A stretch of DNA of 51,550 nucleotides, taken from assembly GCF_004010155.1 (NCBI RefSeq), contig NZ_RRYH01000036.1:1-51550 (forward strand), read 5' to 3'. The DNA comes from Solirhodobacter olei (GTDB taxonomy: Bacteria; Pseudomonadota; Alphaproteobacteria; Rhodobacterales; Rhodobacteraceae). The notes below the pieces were generated by a model that was not told the origin of the DNA, made no database searches, and saw nothing but the letters and a program-made list of their open reading frames with translations. A program made the translations under genes and the position numbers. Below, one piece after another: positions 6,811 through 16,512 of this stretch. Position 1 is the stretch's first letter. The number at the start of each line of letters is the position of its first letter.

Positions 6811-9800
6811 ATGACAACCGCAGAGGACGCGCCGCAGGTCGCGCCCGTCTCGCCAGACATCGTCTGGTGGGAATGGTGTCTTTACGCTGTGGGGTTTCTT
6901 CTGTTTTGCACTGCCGGACTGGTGGCCAAGCCCGCCTACGCCGACGCGGTGGTGATGCCGCGCGGGGCTGGTATAGCGCTGGCGCTCCTGCTGGTGCTCG
7001 GCCGTCGCCACTGGCCAATGATCCTGGCAATCTCGCTGCTCGGCTGGCTGGCGGTGATGCGGGCGAGCGGCATCGCGTTCGACGCGGTCCACGTTCTGTC
7101 AGCCGTCGGGATCGCAGGCGTGCAAACGGCCCAAGCCTGGACCGGCGCCTTCGCTCTGCGTCGCCGCTTCGGCTTCCCAATGTGCTTGGACAGCGGGCGT
7201 GACGTGGCGCTGGCGGCTCTGGTGATTCTGCCGCCGATTTCGATGGCCGCAGCGGCGCTCGGGCTTCTGATCTTCCTGGCCTCCGGCGACGTTGCGCCGT
7301 CCGGCTTGCTGAGCAATTGGATAGTTTGGTGGGTCGGCGACCTGATCGGTATCTATATCGCATTGCCGCTGGCGCTCCTCTGGCCGTTCCGCGCGGCATC
7401 ACATTTCTACTGGAAGGGCGGAGCGCTGCCGCGGTTCAAGACCTCTGCGATCTACTGGATCCTGCTCTCGCTCCTTGTCACCATGGCGGGCTGGCAGGCG
7501 GTGACTTCGCTCATCGTCAACTTCAACAAGGGCGAGTTCGAGACCCTCGTGCACGACAACCGCGGCGCGCTGGACAACAGACTGCAGAGCATCGCCTTCG
7601 CGCTGGATGGTGCAAAGGGGCTGATCGAGGGTTCGCAGTCGGTCAACGCGCAGGAATGGCGCAAGTACTGCCAGACCCTGAACGTGCAACGCCGCCTGCC
7701 CGGCGTGATGGGGATCGGGCTCGTAGTGCCGGTCGCCAACGCCGACCTGCCGGCCTTCGAGGCGAACGAGCAACATCTCGGAGCGGGTGATCTGAAGATA
7801 CATCCGCCAAGCGACCGGCTTGAGCATTTCGTCGTGCAATATTTCGAGCCGCTCGCCATCAATCCCGGCGCGCTCGGGCTCGACATCGCGGCCAATCCCG
7901 ACGGTCACGCCACTGCACTGGCCGCCCGCGACAGCGGGGATCCGCGCATTACCCGTGGCATGAGCCTGATCGGCGAGCCCGACGTCGGGCCTGGTTTCCT
8001 TCTGTTTGACCCGATCTACAAATCGACTATCGCCCCGACGACCCAGGCCGGTCGCATCGCTGGCTTCTACGGCTGGGTCTATGCCCCGATCCCGGCCGCC
8101 GCGCTGGTCAAAGACCTGTCTTCGAGCCAGCATAAGAACCTCGCCATCACGCTTTACGACAGTTCGACGATCGCACCCGAGCATCTGATCTACAGCGCTG
8201 CGAACGACCGCGCGCACCATCCGGCTTATCGCGTGGTGCAAAAACTGCCGGTCTTCGGCCGCACCTGGACCATTGTCTGGCAAAGCACACCTGCCTTCGA
8301 GAATTCGGTCAACCGGGCCACGGCCTCGGTCACGTTGGCCGGCGGACTCGCCTTCACCGCGCTGCTTGGCTTCTACCTGCTGACGCTGACCCGACGGGAG
8401 GACAAGATCAGCGCCGAGGTCGCCGCGCGTACCCGCGAGCTGGCTGCGCAGATCGAGGAGAACCGCGCTATCATTCAGACCCCCAACGCCAATATCGCGA
8501 TGATGGACGCGCAGGGGAGGATCCTCTTCACGAACGAAGCCTTCACTCATCTCTTTGCAGCGCCTGGTACCGAGCTGCGCGGCCGACCGCTCGCCGCGCT
8601 TCTCGACGGGGCGACAGCGGATTACTTTGGCTGGTCCAGTCAACGCAGCGAGCCCACCAGCTTCCGCGCCGAGGTTCGTGCCACGGATGCCCGCGGCGAG
8701 CGAGTGATCCTCGATGTGCTGATCAACGCCTGGCTCTCGGCCGAAGGTGAGCGGCGCTACACAGCGCTGATCACCGACGTGACCGACAAACGCAGGGTGG
8801 AGCAGGAGTTGCGCCACGCTCAGCACCGGCTGGATGTCGCACTCACCGGCGCCAAGATCGGCGTGTTCGAGCTCGACCTGGCCACCAATGTCTCGATCGT
8901 CTCGCCCACATGGAAGCTGCTCTTCGGCTTCGCGTCGGATCAGGAGATCGATGCGCAGGCGGAATTCTTCGCCCGCATTCACCCCGACGACCGCCCCGCG
9001 CTGGAGGAGGCCGACCGCCAGTGCATTGAAGGCAAGACTGAACGTTCGATCTCCGAGATCCGGCTGCGCGTTGTCGACGGCAGCTGGCGTTGGTTCCGCT
9101 CGGAAGCGGTGGTGGGCGAGCGCGACGCCTCCGGCCGCGCTACTCGCCTGATCGGCGCGATGACCGACATCCAGGAGCTGGTTGCAAGCAAGGAGGCGCT
9201 ACGCACCAGTGAGGAACGCTTCCGCTCTGCAATTGAGGCCGCACCGGTCGGCACAGCCCTGATCGCGCTAGATGGCCGCTTCCTGAAGGTCAACAACGCG
9301 CTAAGCGGCCTCGTCGGCATGCCCGAGGCGGAAATTCTGAAGATACCCTTCCACCAATTTCTGCATGCAGATGACCGCCCCGCCGTGCGAGAGCAGGTGG
9401 CAGAGCTTCTCGCCGGCAAGTGCGAAAACTTTGCCGCGGAAATCCGTTGCCTGCATGCCGAAGGCTACGAGGTCTGGGGCAATCTCTCGCTCGCGCTGGT
9501 CCGCGACGGCATGGGCCGACCGGACAATTTTGTGGCACAGGTCCAAGACATCACCGAGCAGAAGAAGGTGGAGCGGATCAAGAATGAATTCGTCGCCACC
9601 GTCAGCCACGAGTTGCGCACGCCGCTGACCTCGATCAACGGCTCGCTCGGACTCGTGCTGAACGGCGTCGCGGGCACGGTGCCCGAGAAAGCACACAAGA
9701 TGCTTTCCATCGCCCACAAGAACTGCAGCCGGCTGATCCTGCTGGTCAACGACATTCTCGATATGGAGAAACTTTCCTCCGGCAAGATGACCTTCGATCT

Positions 9801-10689
9801 CGTCGAGGCGCCGATCGGCCAGCTCGTCGCTCAATCGGCGGCCGACACCCGGCCCTATGCCGAGCCGGCCGGCGTCCGCTTCGTGCTGACAGAGCCGGAG
9901 GAGGAGCTCTACGCCCGTGTCGACACCAACCGCTTCCAGCAGATCATGGCTAACTTACTGTCGAACGCGGTGAAATTCTCGCCTCCGGGCGGCGCGGTGG
10001 AAATTGCCACCGAACGCCTCGGCGGGCTGGTTCGCGTCACTGTGACAGATCACGGCTCTGGCGTGCCGGTAGAGTTCCGCTCCAAGATCTTTGGGGCCTT
10101 CAGCCAGGCGGATTCCTCCTCCACGCGTAAGAAACCCGGCACCGGCCTTGGCCTTTCGATCACCCGCCAGATGGTGGAGCGGATGGGCGGCACCATCGGC
10201 TTCGATTCCGAGCCGGATGTGGAAACCACCTTCTGGTTTACGCTGCCGCTGTCTAACACTCACGAGGCCGCGACGACGCCGCTGGAGAAGACCGAACCGA
10301 TCCCCGCCGTTGACCGCCCCCGCATTCTCCATGTCGACGAGGATTCGGACTTCTCGCATATCCTCGCCGCCTCCTTCGGCACCCGGGCAGAGATCGTCCA
10401 TGCCCGCTCGCTGGTCGAAGCCCGGGGGCTGATCGAGGCCACGCCCTTCGACCTCGCCATTCTCGACGAGACCGGCCAAGACGGCGATTGTGGCCGAATT
10501 ATTGCGCTTCTGTTGGAACGCAACCCCGACATTCCAGTGATCGCACTAACCGCCAACGATGTGCCCTGGCCTAGCCATCTGGTGCGCCGCACCTTCGTGA
10601 AAACGCGCACACCTGAGCAGAAGATCGTGGTGGCCTGCCTCAATTACATCCGCGCGCGGCCCAGGCAGACCAGACAAGCTGCGGAATAA
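6811..10689 (+). CDS. hybrid histidine kinase, MASE1-CHASE-PAS3-HisKA-HATPase-REC
   Basis: The protein has 1292 aa from the ATG at 6811. In order: a MASE1-like multi-span membrane region (about 15-235), an extracytoplasmic CHASE domain (about 240-440), a TM helix (about 507-527), three PAS domains (about 548-660, 672-790 and 803-920), and HisKA with H933 in VSHELRTP. Then come HATPase_c with NLLSNAVKF and GTGLGLSI (about 1045-1130) and a C-terminal receiver (about 1168-1285) with D1219. The receiver starts RILHVDEDSDF and lacks a clear Thr after strand 4, so it may be weak. An earlier ATG (6697) is possible, but the added residues resemble no domain. CHASE domains bind small extracellular ligands. 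It is divergent to an HPt gene, a natural phosphate acceptor. Confidence 0.9.
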   Translation: MTTAEDAPQVAPVSPDIVWWEWCLYAVGFLLFCTAGLVAKPAYADAVVMPRGAGIALALLLVLGRRHWPMILAISLLGWLAVMRASGIAFDAVHVLSAVGIAGVQTAQAWTGAFALRRRFGFPMCLDSGRDVALAALVILPPISMAAAALGLLIFLASGDVAPSGLLSNWIVWWVGDLIGIYIALPLALLWPFRAASHFYWKGGALPRFKTSAIYWILLSLLVTMAGWQAVTSLIVNFNKGEFETLVHDNRGALDNRLQSIAFALDGAKGLIEGSQSVNAQEWRKYCQTLNVQRRLPGVMGIGLVVPVANADLPAFEANEQHLGAGDLKIHPPSDRLEHFVVQYFEPLAINPGALGLDIAANPDGHATALAARDSGDPRITRGMSLIGEPDVGPGFLLFDPIYKSTIAPTTQAGRIAGFYGWVYAPIPAAALVKDLSSSQHKNLAITLYDSSTIAPEHLIYSAANDRAHHPAYRVVQKLPVFGRTWTIVWQSTPAFENSVNRATASVTLAGGLAFTALLGFYLLTLTRREDKISAEVAARTRELAAQIEENRAIIQTPNANIAMMDAQGRILFTNEAFTHLFAAPGTELRGRPLAALLDGATADYFGWSSQRSEPTSFRAEVRATDARGERVILDVLINAWLSAEGERRYTALITDVTDKRRVEQELRHAQHRLDVALTGAKIGVFELDLATNVSIVSPTWKLLFGFASDQEIDAQAEFFARIHPDDRPALEEADRQCIEGKTERSISEIRLRVVDGSWRWFRSEAVVGERDASGRATRLIGAMTDIQELVASKEALRTSEERFRSAIEAAPVGTALIALDGRFLKVNNALSGLVGMPEAEILKIPFHQFLHADDRPAVREQVAELLAGKCENFAAEIRCLHAEGYEVWGNLSLALVRDGMGRPDNFVAQVQDITEQKKVERIKNEFVATVSHELRTPLTSINGSLGLVLNGVAGTVPEKAHKMLSIAHKNCSRLILLVNDILDMEKLSSGKMTFDLVEAPIGQLVAQSAADTRPYAEPAGVRFVLTEPEEELYARVDTNRFQQIMANLLSNAVKFSPPGGAVEIATERLGGLVRVTVTDHGSGVPVEFRSKIFGAFSQADSSSTRKKPGTGLGLSITRQMVERMGGTIGFDSEPDVETTFWFTLPLSNTHEAATTPLEKTEPIPAVDRPRILHVDEDSDFSHILAASFGTRAEIVHARSLVEARGLIEATPFDLAILDETGQDGDCGRIIALLLERNPDIPVIALTANDVPWPSHLVRRTFVKTRTPEQKIVVACLNYIRARPRQTRQAAE

Positions 10690-10866
10690 CCGTCAGGTGG
10701 CTGCTCAGCCTTAACGGCACATTTTGGATAAAAGTTGCCACAATTTCCGCATATTTGTGCGGGAAGGTTTCGGCTGGCGCAGGATATTTTCGGGGCCCCA
10801 ACCCGTCAGCCGGGGCGCAAATAGGCGGAGAGGGCCGGGGAAACCGGCAACGAGGGAGTGACGATT

Positions 10867-12441
10867 ATGAATGGGGGTCTCGCACATTTCGCGAGCACGC
10901 TGGGTAGTGACCTGACAACGCCTGTTGCAATTGCCGTTCTCGCCTGCTTCGTGGCAATTTGTGCCGTCGCAGCCGTCGTTTACCTGCTGATCAACCGCCC
11001 TCAGGTGGCTTCGCGCGCCGCCGAGGCCGAGCTAGAGATCCTCTGGCAGGCCATGGACGCCCATGCGATGGTCAATATTTCGGACCAGGACGGCCGCATC
11101 GTCTATGTCAATGAAACCTTCCTAACGCTGACAGGCTATCCGCGCGAGGAGCTGATCGGCCGCCGTATCCGCGACTTCCTGCTGAGCGCCGAATCGAATG
11201 ATGCCGATGCCGTCGCCGGTGTCGTCAGCCGGGGCGCCACCTGGGTTGGCGAGACCAAGTTCCGCCGCAAGGATGGCAGCCTTTTCTGGACCCGAACCAC
11301 CATCGTCGCGCTGCGCGACCGCAACGGAGGCATCGTCCGCACAGTCTCGATCCGCACCGACATCACGGAGAGCAAAATGCGCCAGGCCGAGGCGCACAGC
11401 CGCGCCTTGCTCGACGCACTCCATGACGAAGTCTATATGTTCTCGCCCGTCGACCTGCGATTAATCTACCTCAACCGTCACGCTCGCGCCTTCCAGGGGT
11501 GGACCGACGAGGAATGCCGAACAAAATCACTCTTCGACACCGACGACATGTTCGACGAGGGCGAGTTCCGCGCTCGTGTCCAGCCGCTTTTGAACGGCGA
11601 CACCGAGGTGTTAACCTATGAAAGTGCTCATCGCGGCCGACCGGTGGAGATTAACCTTCAGCTTGAGGGCAGCTACGACGGAAAGGCATATTTCCTCGCA
11701 GTTGTGCGCGACATAACCCAGCGCAAGGAAGTGGAGGCTGCCCGCACTGCCTTCGTGGCCACCGTCAGCCACGAGCTGCGCTCGCCGCTGACCTCGGTTA
11801 TGGGAGCGCTGAAGCTGATCACCGCCGGCGCCTTCGGCGCGCTGCCCGAAAAGCCCTCGGCGCTCCTGGATGTTGCACTGCGCAACGTCGACCGAGTGGT
11901 TTTGATGATCAACGACCTTCTAGACCTTGAGAAGCTCGACGCCGGCAAAATGGAGATCGAGCTGGAACCGACGGATCTCTCCGCCCTGGTCCAGGAAGCG
12001 ATCGCCGGCAACACCGCCTATGCCGAAGAGCTTGGCGTCTCAATCACCAGCGAGGGACTGGAATGCCCCTGGATCTTCAATGGCAACCAACAGCGCATGA
12101 TTCAGGTGATGAACAACCTTTTGAGCAACGCCGCGAAGTTCTCGCGCCCCGGCGGCGAGATTAAGGTGTCAGTCCGCGAGCGGGACGATTCCCTTCAGCT
12201 TCTTGTGCAAGACAGCGGCGTGGGCATCCCGAAGGAGGCCCAAGGGAATGTGTTCGAACGCTTTGCTCAAGCCGGCAGCAAAGATCAGGGCCGCCGTAGG
12301 GGAACCGGGCTTGGCCTTTCCATCTCAAAGGCGATTGTCGAGCATCATGGTGGCGTGATCCGCTTTACCAGCGAGGTCGGAGTCGGTACGACGTTCTGGA
12401 TTGATCTGCCGAAGCGGGACGAGTTTCGGGGGGCTGCCTGA
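10867..12441 (+). CDS. PAS-domain sensor histidine kinase
   Basis: The protein has 524 aa. One N-terminal TM helix (about 18-40, LACFVAICAVAAVVYLL) is followed by PAS domain 1 (about 58-170, VNISDQDGRIVYVNETF) and PAS domain 2 (about 180-290). HisKA has H302 in VSHELRSP. HATPase_c has NNLLSNAAKF, DSGVGIP and GTGLGLSISK. There is no receiver domain, so phosphate must pass to a separate regulator, most simply the CheY-like protein 63 bases downstream. The ATG at 10867 is preferred over a GTG at 10858 because GAGGGAG is correctly spaced before it. Its HisKA/HATPase core resembles that of the upstream hybrid kinase, which suggests duplication. Confidence 0.9.
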   Translation: MNGGLAHFASTLGSDLTTPVAIAVLACFVAICAVAAVVYLLINRPQVASRAAEAELEILWQAMDAHAMVNISDQDGRIVYVNETFLTLTGYPREELIGRRIRDFLLSAESNDADAVAGVVSRGATWVGETKFRRKDGSLFWTRTTIVALRDRNGGIVRTVSIRTDITESKMRQAEAHSRALLDALHDEVYMFSPVDLRLIYLNRHARAFQGWTDEECRTKSLFDTDDMFDEGEFRARVQPLLNGDTEVLTYESAHRGRPVEINLQLEGSYDGKAYFLAVVRDITQRKEVEAARTAFVATVSHELRSPLTSVMGALKLITAGAFGALPEKPSALLDVALRNVDRVVLMINDLLDLEKLDAGKMEIELEPTDLSALVQEAIAGNTAYAEELGVSITSEGLECPWIFNGNQQRMIQVMNNLLSNAAKFSRPGGEIKVSVRERDDSLQLLVQDSGVGIPKEAQGNVFERFAQAGSKDQGRRRGTGLGLSISKAIVEHHGGVIRFTSEVGVGTTFWIDLPKRDEFRGAA

Positions 12442-12504
12442 GCAACCGCCCATCCAAAGTCCCTCGCCGGCCGTCCCGGACCAAGACCGACAGAAGGGGG
12501 CTCC

Positions 12505-12891
12505 ATGAGTTTGCCGAAGATCCTGCATGTTGAAGACGACCCCGACATCCGCGAGATCGCGCTGTTGGCCCTCGACACCGTTGGCGGGCTCGACGTGGTG
12601 CAGTGCCCTTCCGGCCAGGAAGCGCTCGACTGCGTCGCCGACGTGGCGCCGGATCTCTTCCTGCTTGACGTGATGATGCCCGGCATGAACGGCGAGGAGA
12701 CCTTCCTCGCTCTACGCGCGATGCCTCAATTCGCGGGCACTCCGGCGGTCTTCATGACTGCAAAGGCCCAGCCCACGGAAGTGGCCCGGCTACGCGAGCT
12801 AGGCGCCGACGACGTGATCACCAAGCCCTTCGACCCGATGACGCTCGCTCAGCAGATCGTAGAGATCTGGAACCGCACCAAGACTAATTGA
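12505..12891 (+). CDS. single-domain response regulator
   Basis: This 128-aa CheY-like receiver has the acidic pair in HVEDDPD, phospho-acceptor D55 in LFLLDVMMPGMNG, Thr in FMTAKA and Lys in VITKPFDP. It has no output domain, so it acts by protein contact or as a phosphate sink or relay step. GGGGG lies just upstream of the ATG (AGAAGGGGGCTCC). It follows the PAS kinase gene in the same direction, which is its probable partner. Confidence 0.9.
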   Translation: MSLPKILHVEDDPDIREIALLALDTVGGLDVVQCPSGQEALDCVADVAPDLFLLDVMMPGMNGEETFLALRAMPQFAGTPAVFMTAKAQPTEVARLRELGADDVITKPFDPMTLAQQIVEIWNRTKTN

Positions 12892-12898
12892 ACCTCCC

Positions 12899-12925
12899 CG
12901 GCCGGGCGGCTGTGGCGCCCGGCCG
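12899..12925. terminator. bidirectional hairpin between convergent genes
   Basis: CGGCCGGGCG (12899-12908) pairs perfectly with CGCCCGGCCG (12916-12925) around a 7-nt loop. It sits between the stops of the rightward response regulator (12891) and the leftward aldehyde dehydrogenase (12939). No T tract follows on either strand, so termination strength is uncertain. Confidence 0.5.
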
Positions 12926-12938
12926 AAGCGGCTGCGCC

Positions 12939-14453
12939 TCAGCGCAGGTCTTCGGGCAGCAGCGCCTCGGGGATCGCCTGGTAGCAGACCGGACGCAGGA
13001 AGCGCCGGATCGCCAGCGTCCCTACGCTCGTCGCGCCGAAGTTGGTCGAGGCCGGGTAGGGCCCGCCGTGAACCATCGCATCGGCGACTTCGACCCCGGT
13101 CGGGAAGCCGTTGGCGAGGATCCGACCCGCCTTGCGCTCCAGCACCGGCATCAGCCGCCCGGCGAGCGCCGTGTCCCCCGCATCCATATGCAGCGTGCAG
13201 GTGAGCTGTCCGGCGAGGCTTTTGGCCACCGCCACCATCTCGGCCTCATCGGCAACCCGCACAATCAAGCCGAGCGGCCCGAACACCTCCTCGCCCAGCT
13301 CCGCATTGGCGAGCCATTCGGCGCCGGTGGTCTGGTAGACATAAGGCGTCGCGTTGCGCCGGTCGCAGACCGAGGTCAGCACCTCCTGCACCCCGGCGGT
13401 CCCTGCCACCCGCTCCACGCCCGCGCGATAGGCCGCCGCGATCCCGTCGGTCAGCATGGTCTGCGCCGGCACCTTGGCAAGCGCTGCTTCCGCCGCCGCC
13501 ACGAAGCGGTCGGCATCACCGCCGTCGATCGTCACCACCACGCCCGGGTTGGTGCAGAACTGCCCCGCGCCCATGCTGAGCGAGCCGGCCCAGCCGGTCC
13601 CGACCGCATCGGCCCGCGCCGCCATCGCCTCGGGCAGCAGGAACATCGGGTTGACCGAGCCCAGCTCGCCGAAGAACGGAATCGGCTCCGGCCGTTGCGC
13701 GCATAGGTCGAACAGGGCCCGCCCCGCGCCGAGCGAGCCGGTGAAGCCCACCGCCCGGATCAACGGATGCTGCACCAGCGCCGCGCCCAGATCCCGCGTC
13801 GAGCCCTGGATCAACGAGAACACACCCCCCGGCAGGCCGCAGGCAGCCACGGCCTCGGCAATCGCCTCGCCCACGATCTCGCCGGTGCCGGGATGGGCCG
13901 GATGGCCCTTCACCACCACCGGGCAGCCCGCCGCCAGCGCCGCAGCGGTATCCCCGCCCGCGGTGGAGAAGGCGAGCGGAAAATTCGACGCGCCGAAGAC
14001 CGCGACCGGACCGATTGGCCGCTCGATCATCCTGAGGTCGGGGCGTGGCAGTGGCGCACGGTCCGGCAGCGCCTTGTCATGGCGGCGGTCAAGATAGGCG
14101 CCGTCGCGGATATGCGCCGCGAAAAGCCGAAGCTGCCCGGTGGTCCGCCCACGCTCGCCCTCAAGGCGTGCTGCGGGCAGGCCGGTCTCGGCCGTACCGA
14201 TGGCGGTGATGTCCGCGCCGCGCGCCTCGATCGCATCTGCGATTTTTTCCAACAGCTGGGCCCGCGCCTCGCGGCTGGTCCAGCCAAAGGTCTCGAAGGC
14301 GACTTCTGCTGCCTCGACGGCGGCGGCCACCTCGGTCACGCCGCCCTCGGCGACGGAAAAGCCCGCCCCCTCGGCGGGCGAAGAGGTGAAGCGCTCATCC
14401 GAGGCGACGTGTGCCCCGGCGATCAGGTGGTTGCCATGGGGAACGAAAGTCAT
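12939..14453 (-). CDS. 2,5-dioxovalerate (alpha-ketoglutarate semialdehyde) dehydrogenase
   Basis: This is a 504-aa aldehyde dehydrogenase. Landmarks are N157 in GASNFPLAF, the NAD(P)-loop VGFTGSLGAG, general base E263 in FFGELGSVNP and nucleophile C300 in GQFCTNPG. FFGELGSVNP and GQFCTNPG are typical of the ketoglutarate-semialdehyde dehydrogenase branch, which oxidises 2,5-dioxopentanoate to 2-oxoglutarate as the last step of the Weimberg-type arabinose/xylose and hydroxyproline pathways. It is the third gene of a leftward operon with an aldose dehydrogenase and an AraD1-family protein, which supports that role. Length is normal for the family. Confidence 0.88.
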   Translation of the reverse strand: MTFVPHGNHLIAGAHVASDERFTSSPAEGAGFSVAEGGVTEVAAAVEAAEVAFETFGWTSREARAQLLEKIADAIEARGADITAIGTAETGLPAARLEGERGRTTGQLRLFAAHIRDGAYLDRRHDKALPDRAPLPRPDLRMIERPIGPVAVFGASNFPLAFSTAGGDTAAALAAGCPVVVKGHPAHPGTGEIVGEAIAEAVAACGLPGGVFSLIQGSTRDLGAALVQHPLIRAVGFTGSLGAGRALFDLCAQRPEPIPFFGELGSVNPMFLLPEAMAARADAVGTGWAGSLSMGAGQFCTNPGVVVTIDGGDADRFVAAAEAALAKVPAQTMLTDGIAAAYRAGVERVAGTAGVQEVLTSVCDRRNATPYVYQTTGAEWLANAELGEEVFGPLGLIVRVADEAEMVAVAKSLAGQLTCTLHMDAGDTALAGRLMPVLERKAGRILANGFPTGVEVADAMVHGGPYPASTNFGATSVGTLAIRRFLRPVCYQAIPEALLPEDLR

Positions 14454-14472
14454 GCTGTCTTCCTCTCGAGAT

Positions 14473-15408
14473 CTATTCGATGAAAGCCGCTACCGGCACA
14501 CGGTCGCCCAGCAGGAAGGCATCCGCACAGATTCGCAGCGGCGCGATGTCGACATCGCTTTGGCGGGTCGCGATCAGCTCCGCGAAGCGCCGATAGATGC
14601 TCGGATATTCGCTCTTCCCGCCGACATCAACCGCTTGGCCGTCGATCTCCAGCGTCCCGCCGCCGTGGGAGAGCTTGAGGCTCCGTCCATCGGCTACCAC
14701 CTCGATGTCCCAGGTCTGCGGCCCCTCCTGGCGCCAGTCGAAGACAGCGGAAACAGGCACGTTCTCCGGCCCCCGCATGGCGAGCTCGGCGCCGATCGGC
14801 ATGGCGCAGTTCTCCGGCACCTCCAGCCGCGCCGCGGCAACATGCATCTGCCCCGGGAGGATCTCGGTGAGGATGGAAAGCGCGTTGATCCCGGGATCGA
14901 AGACCCCGAACCCGCCCGGCCGCCAGACCCAGTCCTGTCCAGGATGCCAGCGCCGCACATCTTCCTTCCAGGTGATCGCCACCCGCTCCACCGCGCGGCC
15001 CTTCAGCCAGTCGGCGGCGGGCGCGACACCCGGGGCGAAGCGCGAATGCCAGGTCGCGAACAGTACAACGCCCGCCGCCTCTGCCGCCCCTCGGATCGTC
15101 TCGATCTCGCCCAGCGTGGCCGCCGGGGGTTTCTCGATCAGCAGGTCCCGCCCTGCCGCGATAGCCTGAAGCGAGGCCTCGAGTCGCGCCGAAGGCGGGG
15201 TGCAGAGCGCGACCGCCGCCTTGGGCCCCGCCGCGAGGTAGGTCTCGAGATCGACGAAATTCGGCACCCCGTCGACGGAAGCGTTGCGCGAGACGGCAGC
15301 GGCCAGCCGCATCCGCGGCTCCCCGGCAATGGCGGGGAGGTGCTGGTCGCGGGCGATCTTGCCCACGCCCACCACGGCGACGGGGATCGGATCTACGGCC
15401 TCAGCCAT
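14473..15408 (-). CDS. Gfo/Idh/MocA-family D-galactose / L-arabinose 1-dehydrogenase
   Basis: The 311-aa protein has an N-terminal Rossmann fold starting VAVVGVGKIARDQHLPAI and the Gfo/Idh EKPPA motif. A C-terminal substrate domain includes WKEDVRRWHPGQDW and GFGVFDPGINALSI. The latter strings are characteristic of bacterial aldose 1-dehydrogenases that oxidise D-galactose or L-arabinose to the lactone. Start 15408 is chosen over a longer frame because AAAGGA precedes it and the glycine motif then lies near the N terminus. It lies 19 bases from the downstream dehydrogenase gene and 13 from the upstream AraD1-like gene. It would catalyse the first step of the pathway. Galactose versus arabinose preference cannot be decided here. 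Confidence 0.85.
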   Translation of the reverse strand: MAEAVDPIPVAVVGVGKIARDQHLPAIAGEPRMRLAAAVSRNASVDGVPNFVDLETYLAAGPKAAVALCTPPSARLEASLQAIAAGRDLLIEKPPAATLGEIETIRGAAEAAGVVLFATWHSRFAPGVAPAADWLKGRAVERVAITWKEDVRRWHPGQDWVWRPGGFGVFDPGINALSILTEILPGQMHVAAARLEVPENCAMPIGAELAMRGPENVPVSAVFDWRQEGPQTWDIEVVADGRSLKLSHGGGTLEIDGQAVDVGGKSEYPSIYRRFAELIATRQSDVDIAPLRICADAFLLGDRVPVAAFIE

Positions 15409-15421
15409 GATGCATCCTTTC

Positions 15422-16396
15422 CTAGAGCGCGCGCACCGTGGCCGGCCGAGCCGGCGCCACCGCGAGCGGATTGACCAGCGGCAAGCCGAACTCGGGTGCC
15501 GAGATTTCGAAGGCGTCACCGGGCTCCGTCTTCACCCCGTCGGCGAAGCTCAGCGTAGCGGTGCCGAACATATGGATATGCACATCGCCCGGGCGGCGGA
15601 AGAGGTCGTATTTGAAATGGTGGTGTTCCAAGTTGGCGATCCAGTGGGACATGTTCGCCTCGCCCGACAGGAACGGCTTTTCCCAAATTACCTCGCCGCC
15701 GCGCCGGATGCGCGAGGTGCCGCGGATGTCCTGGGGCAGGGGGCCTGCGAGCAGCTCTGGCCCCACCGAGGCGGGGCGCAGCTTGGAATGGGCGAGCCAA
15801 AGGTAGTTGCCCTTCTCGGTCACATGGTCCGAGAATTCATTGGCCAGCGCGAAGCCGAGCCGCCAGGGCGTGCCATCTGGCCCGATGATGTAGAGCCCTG
15901 CGATCTCAGGCTCCTCGCCGCCGTCCTTGGCGAAGGAAGGAGAGGTGAGTGCCGCGCCCGGCGCCACCAGCCCGTCGCCATTGCCCTTGTAGAACCACTC
16001 CGGCTGCACGCCTTCCGCGCCGCCGACCTCGCCACCGGCCGGCTTACCGCCCTCGATGCCCATCTTGAACATCTTCATCGAGTCGGTCAGCTCCGTCGCC
16101 CCGTGCATCGCGTCCCGCGCCGAGGCGGAGCCGAGATGGGTGAGGCCAGTCCCGGTCAGATGCAGATGCGCCGGATCGGGATGGCGTAACGGCGTGTCGA
16201 TCTTTCCCGCGGCCAGCAGCGCCGCAGGATCCTCTGCCGGGCCGTCGCCATGGGCCGTGACGACCTCGGCAAGGGACCGGCCCGCGCCGATCGCCTCCAT
16301 GGCCAGCGCATAGACCGTCTGGGCGCCCAAGACGCGATGCGCCGTGCCGTCCCGACGGCAGATCACGCCGCCATCCTTCAACTGAATGAGATGCAT
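15422..16396 (-). CDS. AraD1/GguC-like fumarylacetoacetase-fold protein
   Basis: The 324-aa protein matches the AraD1/GguC family by YNLWLAHSK-like GNYLWLAHSKLRPASVGPEL, DIRGTSRIRRGGEVIWEK and DVHIHMFGTATLSF. These proteins belong to the FAH superfamily and are found in L-arabinose and galactose loci of rhizobia and relatives. A dehydratase or hydrolase role on a 2-keto-3-deoxy sugar acid is proposed for the group. GGAGGA precedes the ATG at 16396; the longer frame has no ribosome binding site. It is the first gene of the leftward operon and divergent from the GbpR-like regulator. As no DHDPS-type KDA dehydratase is present in the window, this protein is the best candidate for that step. Confidence 0.82.
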   Translation of the reverse strand: MHLIQLKDGGVICRRDGTAHRVLGAQTVYALAMEAIGAGRSLAEVVTAHGDGPAEDPAALLAAGKIDTPLRHPDPAHLHLTGTGLTHLGSASARDAMHGATELTDSMKMFKMGIEGGKPAGGEVGGAEGVQPEWFYKGNGDGLVAPGAALTSPSFAKDGGEEPEIAGLYIIGPDGTPWRLGFALANEFSDHVTEKGNYLWLAHSKLRPASVGPELLAGPLPQDIRGTSRIRRGGEVIWEKPFLSGEANMSHWIANLEHHHFKYDLFRRPGDVHIHMFGTATLSFADGVKTEPGDAFEISAPEFGLPLVNPLAVAPARPATVRAL

Positions 16397-16512
16397 TCGA
16401 TCCTCCCCGGAGCCGCGCGCGTCCCCGCCGCGGGCGGGCGCAGAGTAGACAGGAGACGGTATACCATTCAAATTACAAGTCGGACGATCTTCATATCATT
16501 TCTGGTATACAC
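16397..16512. promoter_or_regulatory. divergent promoter with paired GGTATAC sites
   Basis: The 116-bp gap between the AraD1-like gene and the LysR gene holds GGTATACC (16458-16465) and TGGTATACAC (16503-16512), about 45 bases apart. The second abuts the LysR start codon, leaving no room for a normal ribosome binding site. Paired symmetric sites in a shared promoter fit binding by the adjacent LysR protein and autoregulation. The assignment is inference. Confidence 0.55.

Noticed and set aside
7399-8982. 527-codon leftward open frame
   Set aside because: It lies wholly antisense to the CHASE/PAS region of the hybrid kinase. Its translation is basic and low in recognisable motifs. Such frames are common opposite high-GC genes.
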